Of a stretch of 17,445 nt of DNA, positions 1-5,959 are shown piece after piece. The position numbers were made by a program, and so were the translations under genes. The DNA comes from Bacteroidota bacterium (lineage in GTDB: Bacteria; Bacteroidota; Bacteroidia; Chitinophagales; Saprospiraceae), in NCBI GenBank assembly GCA_029573365.1, contig JAKQGD010000248.1, positions 1 to 17,445 of the forward strand, in the 5' to 3' direction. The stretch's first letter is position 1. Every line of letters starts with the position of its first letter. The notes beneath the pieces were generated by a model that ran no database searches, had not been told where the DNA came from, and saw only the letters and a program-made list of their open reading frames with translations.

Positions 1-178
1 TGGCCATAAAATTGACCAGCTCGGGTGTTATTTTTTCAGCAGCACATATAAAATCTCCTTCGTTTTCCCTGTCTTCGTCATCTACTACGATGATAATTTT
101 GCCGTTACGTATGTCTTCGATGGCTTCGGGTATCGTATTTAGGACAAAGGCTGCTTGTGACCTGGTCTCTGTCAGCAT
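1..178 (-). CDS. ribB: 3,4-dihydroxy-2-butanone 4-phosphate synthase, N-terminal fragment (RibB or bifunctional RibBA)
   Basis: Only the first 59 codons are present; the gene runs off the left edge of the window. The enzyme converts ribulose 5-phosphate into 3,4-dihydroxy-2-butanone 4-phosphate plus formate for riboflavin synthesis. The translation begins MLTETRSQAAFVL and carries the family's metal- and substrate-binding N-terminal signature, read here as VVDDEDRENEGDFICAAE at about residues 31-48, followed by the helix start TPELVNFMA. The ATG at 176-178 lies 13 bp after the glycosyltransferase stop, so the gene is probably the third member of an operon with the two upstream genes. In Bacteroidota this domain is often fused to a C-terminal GTP cyclohydrolase II (RibBA); whether that holds here cannot be seen. 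The family call is very secure; the fusion state is open. Confidence 0.93.
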   Translation of the reverse strand, partial: MLTETRSQAAFVLNTIPEAIEDIRNGKIIIVVDDEDRENEGDFICAAEKITPELVNFMA

Positions 179-191
179 AAATGTATGCGAA

Positions 192-1349
192 TTATTTGCC
201 CGCAAAAATATCACTTAAAAGCTTACCATTTTGTTCCCAGTTAAAGTTTTGTTTTGCAAACCTTACTGAATGCTCTCTCATGCTCTCATACAGGCCCCGG
301 TTTTCCAGCAATGAGTTGATGTGTGCGGCAAACTCTTCCGGCTCCGATGCTATAAGTATTTCAGTATCCTGCCGGGCCCCAATGGCATTGTTGACCGGTT
401 CGGTAGTTACACAGGGCAAACCCATAGCCATAGCCTCCAGAATCTTGTTTTGCTGACCCGTTCCCGACCACATAGGTGCCACAAACACCCTGCCTGATGC
501 ATACGCCTCCCTGATGTCGTCCATCCAGCCGGTGATGTCCACACGTGCTGACTTTAGGCTCTTTACCCTGGATGCAGGGTTGGCACCCGATATTCTTACG
601 TTGACATCAGCCCTGCAGAGGGGGAGCACCTTGTGTATCAGAAACTCTGCCGCTTCGATATTGGGCAGGTAGGACATGTTGCCTACAAAGACGATATCAT
701 GGCTTTTTTCTGTCTGGCGGCTATAGCCGAAAAAGGTTTCGCCGATGCCATTGGGCACTATCCTGATCTTCTCAGCCCCGGGGAAGGAAAGCTGGGATTT
801 ATCCTGTGCCGAAATGATGGTCAGATGGTCAAAGTCGCCTGCGATGGCCGCTTCGTACCGCAGCATCCTGCGTGCTTCTATGCGGTAAAGCAGCGACGAA
901 AGTCCCCGGGCCACTGTTGCCCTCCTTTCCATGCCTATGCCAAAACTATCCATGTAATCCAGGCTTTTTTTGACGGGCAGCCTGCGGGCGTATTCTGCCA
1001 TCCTGGCCAGTTGGCAGTAGACATGATCAGGTTGCAGCTCGGTACAGATCTTTTGTATGATGCCGGCAGCTCCGGGGCTGTAAAACCAGGCTACCTGTAG
1101 CGGTAGACCAGAAAACATAGACCTGACCAGCGACATATATCTCTGTACAGGAGTGATTCTCACCAGATAAAGGCCGGCTGTGATATTACGCACTTCTTCC
1201 AGCGACGATTTGTCGGGATGGTCGTCACTTATGCTGATGACATGCACTTCATGATGCCGTGACAACTCTGCGATCTGGTAAAACACCCTGAGCTTGTCGC
1301 CCTTTTCAAGGGGGTAAGGAAACCTTGATGTGAGGACAAGGATTTTCAA
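192..1349 (-). CDS. Glycosyltransferase family 4 protein (Stp1/EpsH1-associated-like)
   Basis: A 385-residue GT-B fold glycosyltransferase, presumably cytoplasmic, that transfers a sugar from a nucleotide-sugar donor to a polysaccharide or glycan acceptor; donor and acceptor are unknown. It opens with MKILVLTSRFPYPLEKGDK, the glycine-containing first loop seen in family-4 enzymes similar to the PEP-CTERM/EpsH1-associated transferases. The second Rossmann domain starts near residue 190 with IVPNGI (197-202) and FVGNMSYLPN (221-230). The donor-binding signature is GTGQQNKILEAMAMGLPCV (296-314), including the conserved E305. Length is normal for the family. It sits between an outer-membrane protein gene (15 bp upstream) and ribB (13 bp downstream), both on the same strand, so co-transcription is likely. 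A role in surface glycan synthesis is an inference; no other polysaccharide genes are in view. Confidence 0.9.
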   Translation of the reverse strand: MKILVLTSRFPYPLEKGDKLRVFYQIAELSRHHEVHVISISDDHPDKSSLEEVRNITAGLYLVRITPVQRYMSLVRSMFSGLPLQVAWFYSPGAAGIIQKICTELQPDHVYCQLARMAEYARRLPVKKSLDYMDSFGIGMERRATVARGLSSLLYRIEARRMLRYEAAIAGDFDHLTIISAQDKSQLSFPGAEKIRIVPNGIGETFFGYSRQTEKSHDIVFVGNMSYLPNIEAAEFLIHKVLPLCRADVNVRISGANPASRVKSLKSARVDITGWMDDIREAYASGRVFVAPMWSGTGQQNKILEAMAMGLPCVTTEPVNNAIGARQDTEILIASEPEEFAAHINSLLENRGLYESMREHSVRFAKQNFNWEQNGKLLSDIFAGK

Positions 1350-1364
1350 TAGTCGGAGATGATT

Positions 1365-2186
1365 TTATTTTTTGGAATAATACTGGAGGGTCAACGCAGG
1401 AGTGTTCCCCAGGTTGCTATTGGCCGCAAAGGCCGAACCCAGATAGTATTTCTGGCCTAGATTAAACATGGCTCCCAGGCTCCAGCTCTGTGTGACGGGG
1501 CTCATGCCAAACCTGACCTGTGCCTCCTTAACTACCTGGTACGAAAAGCCTACTTTAAAATCAGCCTGCCTGTATATCAATTTGTCCAGCTCACCGATTA
1601 CAAACACCTTTTCCGAAGGCTTGAACATAAGGCCCAGTCTAAAGCGAGTGCCTAGATCCGTATTTTCTGTGACCTCGATGTTTCCCGGGCTGAAGACATG
1701 GGCCGCCAGGCTGAAGTCCCGGTTTAGCTGCACCTGCATACCTGCCTCAAACGAAAACAGGTTTTTACTGCCTATATTGACCACATTGTATCTGAGTACG
1801 TCAAACTGCCCTCCCAGGCTTACATTTTTGCTCAGCCTCCTGGCATAAGCAAGGCCAAATTTTTGCTCGTTGTATTCTGTAAATCCAAAACTCGAAGCCA
1901 TCAGGCCTATGGTGCCAAACTTAAACCTTTTGGCTGCAGCCAGTGAAATATGGGTCAGGTCAGAAAAACCATACCTCCGCTCGAAACTGCCATCTGCAGC
2001 AAAGTCCCTGATGTCGGCCAGCCCTGCCTGGTTGAGATATGCGGATTCTATGCCTGATATGTTGACCCCGGCCCTGCTGTAACCAAGAAAATTAGCACCT
2101 CCGCTCGAAGTAAACCCAGACTGACCCCATAGGCTCAAGGTCACAAGGACGAGGACGGCAGCCAAACACCATTTGTTAGTGATCAT
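1365..2186 (-). CDS. Outer-membrane beta-barrel protein, PorV/PorQ-like
   Basis: A 273-residue protein with a hydrophobic signal peptide (about residues 1-22, likely cleaved near LWG-Q) followed by a segment rich in glycine, serine and alternating aromatic residues, as in a membrane beta barrel. The stretch just after the signal, with SGGANFLGYSRAGV and then ESAYLNQAGLADI, resembles the start of Bacteroidota PorV/PorQ family proteins, where a conserved GG/GA segment is followed by 'A.YNPAGLA'. The C-terminus, TPALTLQYYSKK, looks like a last strand, though basic residues follow the usual aromatic end. PorV and PorQ are outer-membrane parts of type IX secretion, but many relatives have no known job, so I assign only a location. 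It is the first gene of an apparent operon with the glycosyltransferase and ribB. The barrel call is firm; the subfamily is tentative. Confidence 0.72.
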   Translation of the reverse strand: MITNKWCLAAVLVLVTLSLWGQSGFTSSGGANFLGYSRAGVNISGIESAYLNQAGLADIRDFAADGSFERRYGFSDLTHISLAAAKRFKFGTIGLMASSFGFTEYNEQKFGLAYARRLSKNVSLGGQFDVLRYNVVNIGSKNLFSFEAGMQVQLNRDFSLAAHVFSPGNIEVTENTDLGTRFRLGLMFKPSEKVFVIGELDKLIYRQADFKVGFSYQVVKEAQVRFGMSPVTQSWSLGAMFNLGQKYYLGSAFAANSNLGNTPALTLQYYSKK

Positions 2187-2213
2187 AATGCAGATCGATT
2201 TAAATTTTCGGAA

Positions 2214-2243
2214 TAAAAGTACAAAAAATCACAATACCTCAAA
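2214..2243 (-). promoter_or_regulatory. Possible Bacteroidota-type promoter for the 2186-1 operon
   Basis: On the minus strand the sequence reads TTTG (2243-2240), an 18-bp spacer, then TACTTTTA (2221-2214), a 7-of-8 match to the Bacteroidota -7 element TAnnTTTG. Transcription would begin about 20 bp before the ATG at 2186. The mismatch and the AT-rich setting make this tentative. Confidence 0.33.
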
Positions 2244-2360
2244 GCCGGCCATTGTTTTATTGCACAGTGGTAGGTCAGGTAAATTGGAATGAGAACGGTT
2301 GAATGCTGATCCTGCCAGTAGGTTCATTTATTCATATTCACAGAAAAAAAATTGATACTT

Positions 2361-2394
2361 TTTGCAGCGGATATAATAATAACCCGTATATTTG
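2361..2394 (+). promoter_or_regulatory. Candidate Bacteroidota-type promoter, TTTG-N22-TATATTTG
   Basis: TTTG at 2361-2364 and a perfect TAnnTTTG (TATATTTG) at 2387-2394 are 22 bp apart, near the long end of the usual spacing. The predicted transcript would start near 2400, about 170 bp before the ORF at 2570, which is a long leader. Confidence 0.4.
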
Positions 2395-2471
2395 ATTCAA
2401 ATCACAAAAACCATTATAAAATAGCTGCTGTAAATTTCTAAAAGTAGAAAACCGCGATCCTGATTTTTTTC

Positions 2472-2492
2472 AACAAGGAGTTAAGCAAACAT
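2472..2492 (+). repeat. Imperfect direct repeat, left copy
   Basis: This copy reads AACAAG, then GAG, then TTAAGCAAACAT. It resembles 3118-3137 (AACAAG, TTAACAACCATATG): both share AACAAG followed by TTAA and a CAA/CAT-rich end, with a 3-bp difference between the two halves. The copies bracket the small secreted-protein gene. GTTAAGC at 2480-2486 also fits the GTTRRRY core of integron attC sites, but no matching inverse core was found. Confidence 0.35.
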
Positions 2493-2569
2493 GCTCCCAA
2501 AAACCCACATACAAAGCCAATGTCGGCGGCGTAAGCGAAAAATACCGTTTAAATTTAAGATTTAATAGA

Positions 2570-3004
2570 ATGAAAACAATGAAATTAAAATCAAACTTTA
2601 AAAGCCTTTTTACCATAGCTTTAGTTGCCTTTTTCGTGATGAGCTTTAGGTCGGAGTCAAAAGCACAAGAACAAACCTCAACTAATTTAAAAGAGTTCAA
2701 AATAACAATTGAACGAACTGAAAACGGACTTAAAATGCAAAGTAGCAAGGGAAGTGCTTGGATTGATTTGAGTTTTAGTCTTGTTAACTACAAACCTCAG
2801 GCAATTGACGAATATGGAATGACAGAATTAGGGAAAGTATCAACAAGTAAAGACCCCAACATTGCGGATTACTTATTTACAATTACAAAGACAAAAGATA
2901 GTATTCTCTTAACTGGAATCGAAGGTACAGCTTGGGAAAAATTAACTTTTTCACTTGAAAAAAATTATAAACAATTGATTAACCAATTTGGAATGACGGA
3001 GTGA
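2570..3004 (+). CDS. Small secreted protein with two internal repeats, function unknown
   Basis: A 144-residue protein with a signal peptide (about residues 1-32: basic start, hydrophobic core LFTIALVAFFVMS, likely cleavage after SKA) and two copies of a roughly 43-residue unit. Copy 1 covers about residues 43-86 and copy 2 about 103-144. Both follow the pattern F.IT...T, then G(S/T)AW..L(S/T)FSL, and end in GMTE. Small Bacteroidota proteins with this 'GTAW..L.FSL' unit are familiar to me as uncharacterised ORFs, usually with one or two copies; no function is established. The gene is visibly more AT-rich than its neighbours, with third positions biased to A and T, and it lies between imperfect direct repeats, consistent with lateral acquisition. 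An in-frame ATG at codon 4 (2579) is an alternative start. It has no obvious operon partner. Confidence 0.78.
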   Translation: MKTMKLKSNFKSLFTIALVAFFVMSFRSESKAQEQTSTNLKEFKITIERTENGLKMQSSKGSAWIDLSFSLVNYKPQAIDEYGMTELGKVSTSKDPNIADYLFTITKTKDSILLTGIEGTAWEKLTFSLEKNYKQLINQFGMTE

Positions 3005-3117
3005 TAGAAAGTTACCGACCAAATAAATATAAATAATGAAGGCATATGGACAGAACAAACAGATCACACAATGCACTTGACAAACAGACTCTATAGAAGT
3101 CGTATAGCAGCTTTACT

Positions 3118-3137
3118 AACAAGTTAACAACCATATG
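3118..3137 (+). repeat. Imperfect direct repeat, right copy
   Basis: AACAAG followed by TTAACAACCATATG; the partner is at 2472-2492. Together the copies frame about 0.65 kb of AT-rich sequence with a single ORF. The match is short and imperfect, so chance is possible. Confidence 0.33.
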
Positions 3138-3321
3138 TGAAGGTATTAGGTATTATGATTGGCAATCAAGTAATGGAGATAAAGGAAAACTGAGTCTAAA
3201 TAGCATAAAAGGCTTACTGTTATTTTTTCTGGACAGTCATGGGTGATTCTCCAATAATTTGGCAATTAAGTAGAAGCTTGTTTTCTAAAAAAGTAATATA
3301 AATAGGTTTTAACGGATTCTG

Positions 3322-3329
3322 TATCTTTG
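3322..3329 (+). promoter_or_regulatory. -7 element TATCTTTG upstream of the GNAT gene
   Basis: A perfect TAnnTTTG 25 bp before the ATG at 3355, giving a leader of about 20 nt. No TTG was found at the expected -33 spacing, so only half of the promoter signature is present. Confidence 0.38.
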
Positions 3330-3354
3330 CTTTTGCACCATGTATCAGTGAAAG

Positions 3355-4314
3355 ATGTCTCAATATATTACGCCTGTAATAGGAATCAGCCTCAGGAAAA
3401 TTTTACCCGTTGATGCTCCAAAAGTGAGACAACTCATTTTTGATGTTCTTACCGAATATGGACTCAAACCTGAGCCCGGTGCCACGGATGCAGACCTTTT
3501 TGACATACCTCACTTTTATCCTGACGGCATGTTTTGGGTGCTGACAGATGCCCGGGATACGATTGTGGGCAGTGCCGCCTTATATCGTCTGAGTGATACA
3601 ACAGTGGAGTTGAGAAAAATGTATTTTCTTCCCGGTATTCGTGGCAAAGGTCTCGGCAACTGGCTCATGCACTTTGTCCTCAGTCAGGCCATAAAAGAGG
3701 GATACCAAAATATACAGCTGGAGACAGCCACAGTATTAAACGAAGCATTGAAGCTTTATGAAAAATTCGGATTTAAACACTTGGCAGCCACATGTCACTC
3801 TCCGAGATGTGACGTCAAAATGGCACTGGACCTCACTGTCAGAAAACAAAACAAGCTTCCTTATGCCATAGTCCTTAAGACAGACTCCTTAAACGAAGAT
3901 TTCAGGCGTCTGGTCATACAGCTGGATAACGAACTGTCTGTACGGGACGGTGCAGAACATACATTTTACCATCAATACAATGGCATTTCAGACATCCGCC
4001 ATACCCTGGTATTGTATTCTGATAACGAGGCTGTGGCTTGCGGAGCGTTTAAAGCCTGGGATGACCACACAGCAGAAATAAAAAGGATGTTTGTGGCTCC
4101 TGCCCATCGAAGGAGGGGATACGCAGCGGCACTGCTTGCAGAACTGGAACGGTGGGCAGGGGAGTGCGGATACACAGGACTCATTCTCGAAACCGGCAAA
4201 AAACAGCCGGAGGCCATTAGCTTGTATGAAAAAAATGGTTATTTCCGCATAAAAAATTACGGTCAATATGTAGGTGTTGAAAACAGTGTTTGTTTTGAGA
4301 AAATCATGTCTTGA
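3355..4314 (+). CDS. Tandem-domain GNAT N-acetyltransferase
   Basis: A 319-residue cytoplasmic protein made of two GNAT acetyltransferase domains, which transfer the acetyl group of acetyl-CoA to an amine or amino group of an unknown substrate. Domain 1 spans about residues 12-158, with acetyl-CoA motif A LRKMYFLPGIRGKGLG (86-101) and motif B LNEALKLYEKFGF (128-140). Domain 2 spans about residues 168-319, with IKRMFVAPAHRRRGYAAALL (242-261) and AISLYEKNGYFRI (287-299). Both keep the R/Q-x-x-G-x-G/A pyrophosphate loop, so both could bind acetyl-CoA. The two domains have diverged clearly, so any fusion or duplication is old. The start at 3355 is supported by the -7 element about 25 bp upstream; another ATG a few bases earlier is closed by an immediate stop. 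There is no operon partner: a 440-bp gap follows. Confidence 0.9.
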   Translation: MSQYITPVIGISLRKILPVDAPKVRQLIFDVLTEYGLKPEPGATDADLFDIPHFYPDGMFWVLTDARDTIVGSAALYRLSDTTVELRKMYFLPGIRGKGLGNWLMHFVLSQAIKEGYQNIQLETATVLNEALKLYEKFGFKHLAATCHSPRCDVKMALDLTVRKQNKLPYAIVLKTDSLNEDFRRLVIQLDNELSVRDGAEHTFYHQYNGISDIRHTLVLYSDNEAVACGAFKAWDDHTAEIKRMFVAPAHRRRGYAAALLAELERWAGECGYTGLILETGKKQPEAISLYEKNGYFRIKNYGQYVGVENSVCFEKIMS

Positions 4315-4625
4315 TACATGTTGAAATGATTGTATATAAAACACCTTGTCAAATAAGAATTTGTATATATACCCAAAATATAATAACATAATTTGGCTTT
4401 TCTTCGAAGCATAACAAGGATTAACTGAACAGAAGCATAATTTTTATAATCAGACTCGGTTGTGTTTTCCCAAGATAATTTTGTTTGTAATGAGGATTGA
4501 AAGAATATTATTTTATAGGTTTAAGCAGTTCTTAGGGAGGTATGAAAGTGATTTGCTTTTGATATGAGAATAATATTTGGCACGCAATTTGATTTTTAAT
4601 AAGTATCTCATTCCAAAAACGTATC

Positions 4626-4662
4626 AACCTCTCTGGTCAAAAGTGATCATAGAGGTTTTTTT
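4626..4662 (+). terminator. Intrinsic terminator hairpin with T-tract
   Basis: Outer arms AACCTCT (4626-4632) and AGAGGTT (4651-4657) pair fully. An inner stem of GGTCA (4635-4639) and TGATC (4644-4648) pairs with one G-T wobble around an AAAG loop, and a CT/AT internal mismatch separates the two. A run of T follows to 4662. The signal is strong, yet it is 312 bp past the GNAT stop and ahead of the permease promoter, so what it terminates is unclear. Confidence 0.8.
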
Positions 4663-4683
4663 ATATTTAAAAAACTGCTTTAG

Positions 4684-4714
4684 TTAATTTACACAGAATT
4701 ATATCATAGATTTG
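4684..4714 (+). promoter_or_regulatory. Candidate promoter for the ABC-2 permease gene
   Basis: A perfect -7 element TAGATTTG at 4707-4714, with TTA at 4684-4686 in the -33 position after a 20-bp spacer (consensus TTG or TTTG). It lies just past the terminator and about 42 bp before the ATG at 4756. Confidence 0.5.
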
Positions 4715-4755
4715 TTGCGACTAAGCTTCTTGTTTCCAAACCGTAGACATCTCAT

Positions 4756-5574
4756 ATGACCTCATATTTATACCTGCTTAACCTGGAATTGAAAAAATTT
4801 AAAAACAATTCTGTATACAGGTCGCTGATGATGATTTTTTTCATCCTTACTCCCTTCCTGATATTTTTTGGCAAGGATATACACAAGTACATACCTGTGC
4901 TGGTACAAAATTCAGATGTATTTTACGAATTTCCCACCGTATGGGACTATCAGGGATATGCCGGCAACTGGATGGCCTCACTGTGTCTGGGCTTCCTTGC
5001 CATACATCTGGTTACATCAGAAGTCGGCAATCGAACCATGAGGCAAAACATCATTTCCGGGCTCACCCGCCGGGAGTTTTTCCTTTCTAAAATTTTTCAT
5101 ATTTTTACCATAGCAGTCCTGGCAGCTTTGCTGTATGTCATATCCTGTCTGCTGATAGGCATAATGCATACTGATGGCTGGGACCTGGAGCTCCTTATGG
5201 ACAACAATCGGGCGGGGCTGCGATTTTTTCTTATGTGTCTGGGGTATATGAGTTTTGGTCTTATGCTGGCCTTTCTTATCAGGCGTGGTTTCCTCACTCT
5301 GATGTTGTACTTTTTTTATGTGTTCGCTCTGGAGCCTATTTTTATGGCCATACATGTTTATTACTTTAAAAACTCGAGCCGCAATTTCTGGCCCATGAAC
5401 TGTATTGAGGATCTTATGCCATTGCCATTATATAGACTGCCTGACTTTTTTACGAGCACCGAGTGGGATTTTAATATTCTACTCACTTATGTGCAGGCAG
5501 CTTCTATGACAGCACTGTATACGACAGCTTTTCTGTTTTTGGCATGGTGGTCTTTCAGCAGGAAAGATGTATAA
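4756..5574 (+). CDS. ABC-2 type transporter permease (no adjacent ATPase)
   Basis: A 272-residue integral inner-membrane protein with about six membrane segments (near residues 23-39, 73-88, 113-137, 156-175, 177-201 and 243-265). The conserved ABC-2 permease feature is the cytoplasmic coupling region after the second segment: TSEVGNRTMRQNIISGLTRR (87-106) then EFFLSK, matching the usual 'E...GT.r..L..pvsR..ll.aK' pattern. Such permeases work as dimers with a separate ATP-binding subunit to export drugs, lipids, peptides or polysaccharides, or are linked to gliding and secretion functions; the substrate here is unknown. No ATPase gene lies next to it: the upstream neighbour is a GNAT enzyme and the downstream neighbour is convergent. 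The partner must be encoded elsewhere if the protein is functional. The start is supported by a promoter about 42 bp upstream. Confidence 0.82.
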   Translation: MTSYLYLLNLELKKFKNNSVYRSLMMIFFILTPFLIFFGKDIHKYIPVLVQNSDVFYEFPTVWDYQGYAGNWMASLCLGFLAIHLVTSEVGNRTMRQNIISGLTRREFFLSKIFHIFTIAVLAALLYVISCLLIGIMHTDGWDLELLMDNNRAGLRFFLMCLGYMSFGLMLAFLIRRGFLTLMLYFFYVFALEPIFMAIHVYYFKNSSRNFWPMNCIEDLMPLPLYRLPDFFTSTEWDFNILLTYVQAASMTALYTTAFLFLAWWSFSRKDV

Positions 5575-5605
5575 AAAAAGAGGGCCTGTCATACAACAGA
5601 CCCTC
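5573..5605 (-). terminator. Intrinsic terminator on the minus strand, behind the helicase operon
   Basis: GAGGG (5580-5584) pairs with CCCTC (5601-5605) and CTGT (5586-5589) with ACAG (5596-5599), with one C/A mismatch and a 6-base loop. Seven A residues on the plus strand at 5573-5579 give a T-tract after the hairpin on the minus strand, while the plus strand has none. It therefore fits transcripts coming leftward from the helicase gene, although it is about 355 bp beyond that gene's stop. It directly abuts, and shares bases with, the stop codon of the permease gene. Confidence 0.72.
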
Positions 5606-5959
5606 AAGGCATTTGAACCCGAATGAAATGAGTTCTTTTTTATTTCCGTTGACAGGGAGGAAATATTATTTTTCGATAAAAAATCTTATGTTCTTACCTG
5701 ATTCTGCTTCTGTGAAAATAAATTTTTCATTTTTATGGATTTTATGTACCTATCAGACATTGCCACCCTTACTGAAGTCACAATTTTAACTATTAATTAA
5801 CTAAAATAGATATGTATTGCTATAAGCATAAGATATTCAGCATAATACATATATATTACAATCTAACGCAATAAAATATTTTCAATTTGTTAAAATATAA
5901 TATTTTGTTTGACGGGTGCTTTTTTAGAAAACATTTTGTTGTTTTTGATAAAACTTACA
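5606..5959. other. AT-rich spacer between convergent genes
   Basis: About 350 bp, very rich in A and T, between the minus-strand terminator and the stop codon of the helicase gene. I see no gene, RNA or repeat in it. The TTAATTAA around 5793-5800 is a short palindrome expected by chance in such sequence. It would be the 3' untranslated part of the helicase transcript if the terminator at 5573-5605 is used. Confidence 0.55.

Larger units (their letters stand above)
2187..2569. other. Intergenic region between divergent genes
   Basis: About 380 bp with no credible gene. The left end holds the possible minus-strand promoter. The middle holds a plus-strand TAnnTTTG element. The right part (2472-2492) holds one copy of an imperfect direct repeat found again at 3118-3137, plus a short GC-richer patch (GTCGGCGGCG at 2522-2531) that stands out from its AT-rich surroundings. 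The base composition changes around 2300 and stays AT-rich through the next gene. Confidence 0.6.
3005..3354. other. AT-rich intergenic region
   Basis: About 350 bp with no ORF of interest. It contains the right copy of the direct repeat (3118-3137) and two similar 15-mers, ATTGGCAATCAAGTA near 3158 and TTTGGCAATTAAGTA near 3258, about 100 bp apart. A -7-like element sits at its right end. No terminator was recognised after the gene ending at 3004. Confidence 0.55.
4315..4755. other. Non-coding region with orphan terminator and promoter
   Basis: About 440 bp of AT-rich sequence between the GNAT gene and the permease gene. It holds a strong hairpin plus T-tract at 4626-4662 and a -7 element at 4707-4714. 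Only tiny reading frames occur: one begins at an ATG at 4548 directly against a purine-rich AGGGAGGT, and an 11-codon frame runs from 4564 to 4599 ahead of the hairpin. Neither is convincing as a gene. No tRNA or known RNA family was recognised. Confidence 0.55.

Noticed and set aside
12..218. 68-codon plus-strand open frame at the left edge
   Set aside because: The minus strand at this place encodes an unmistakable RibB N-terminus, so this is a shadow.
633..1100. 155-codon plus-strand open frame inside the glycosyltransferase gene
   Set aside because: It is antisense to a clear GT4 gene, has no recognisable domain, and its translation lacks family-like patterns; a shadow frame.
3157..3273. 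Two similar 15-mers with (A/T)TTGGCAAT(C/T)AAGTA
   Set aside because: Only two short imperfect copies about 100 bp apart in AT-rich sequence; not enough for a repeat array or a CRISPR.
5606..5622. tRNA T-arm-like GGTTCAAAT on the minus strand
   Set aside because: The flanking bases do not form the required 5-bp stem, and no acceptor, D or anticodon arms were found around it.
5544..5789. 81-codon plus-strand frame after the permease
   Set aside because: It overlaps the permease end, crosses the terminator hairpin and continues into AT-rich spacer with no domain or start signal.
5790..5803. TTAATTAA-centred palindrome in the spacer after the helicase gene
   Set aside because: Short and entirely A/T in a very AT-rich region, so expected by chance; no T-run or promoter nearby to give it a role.
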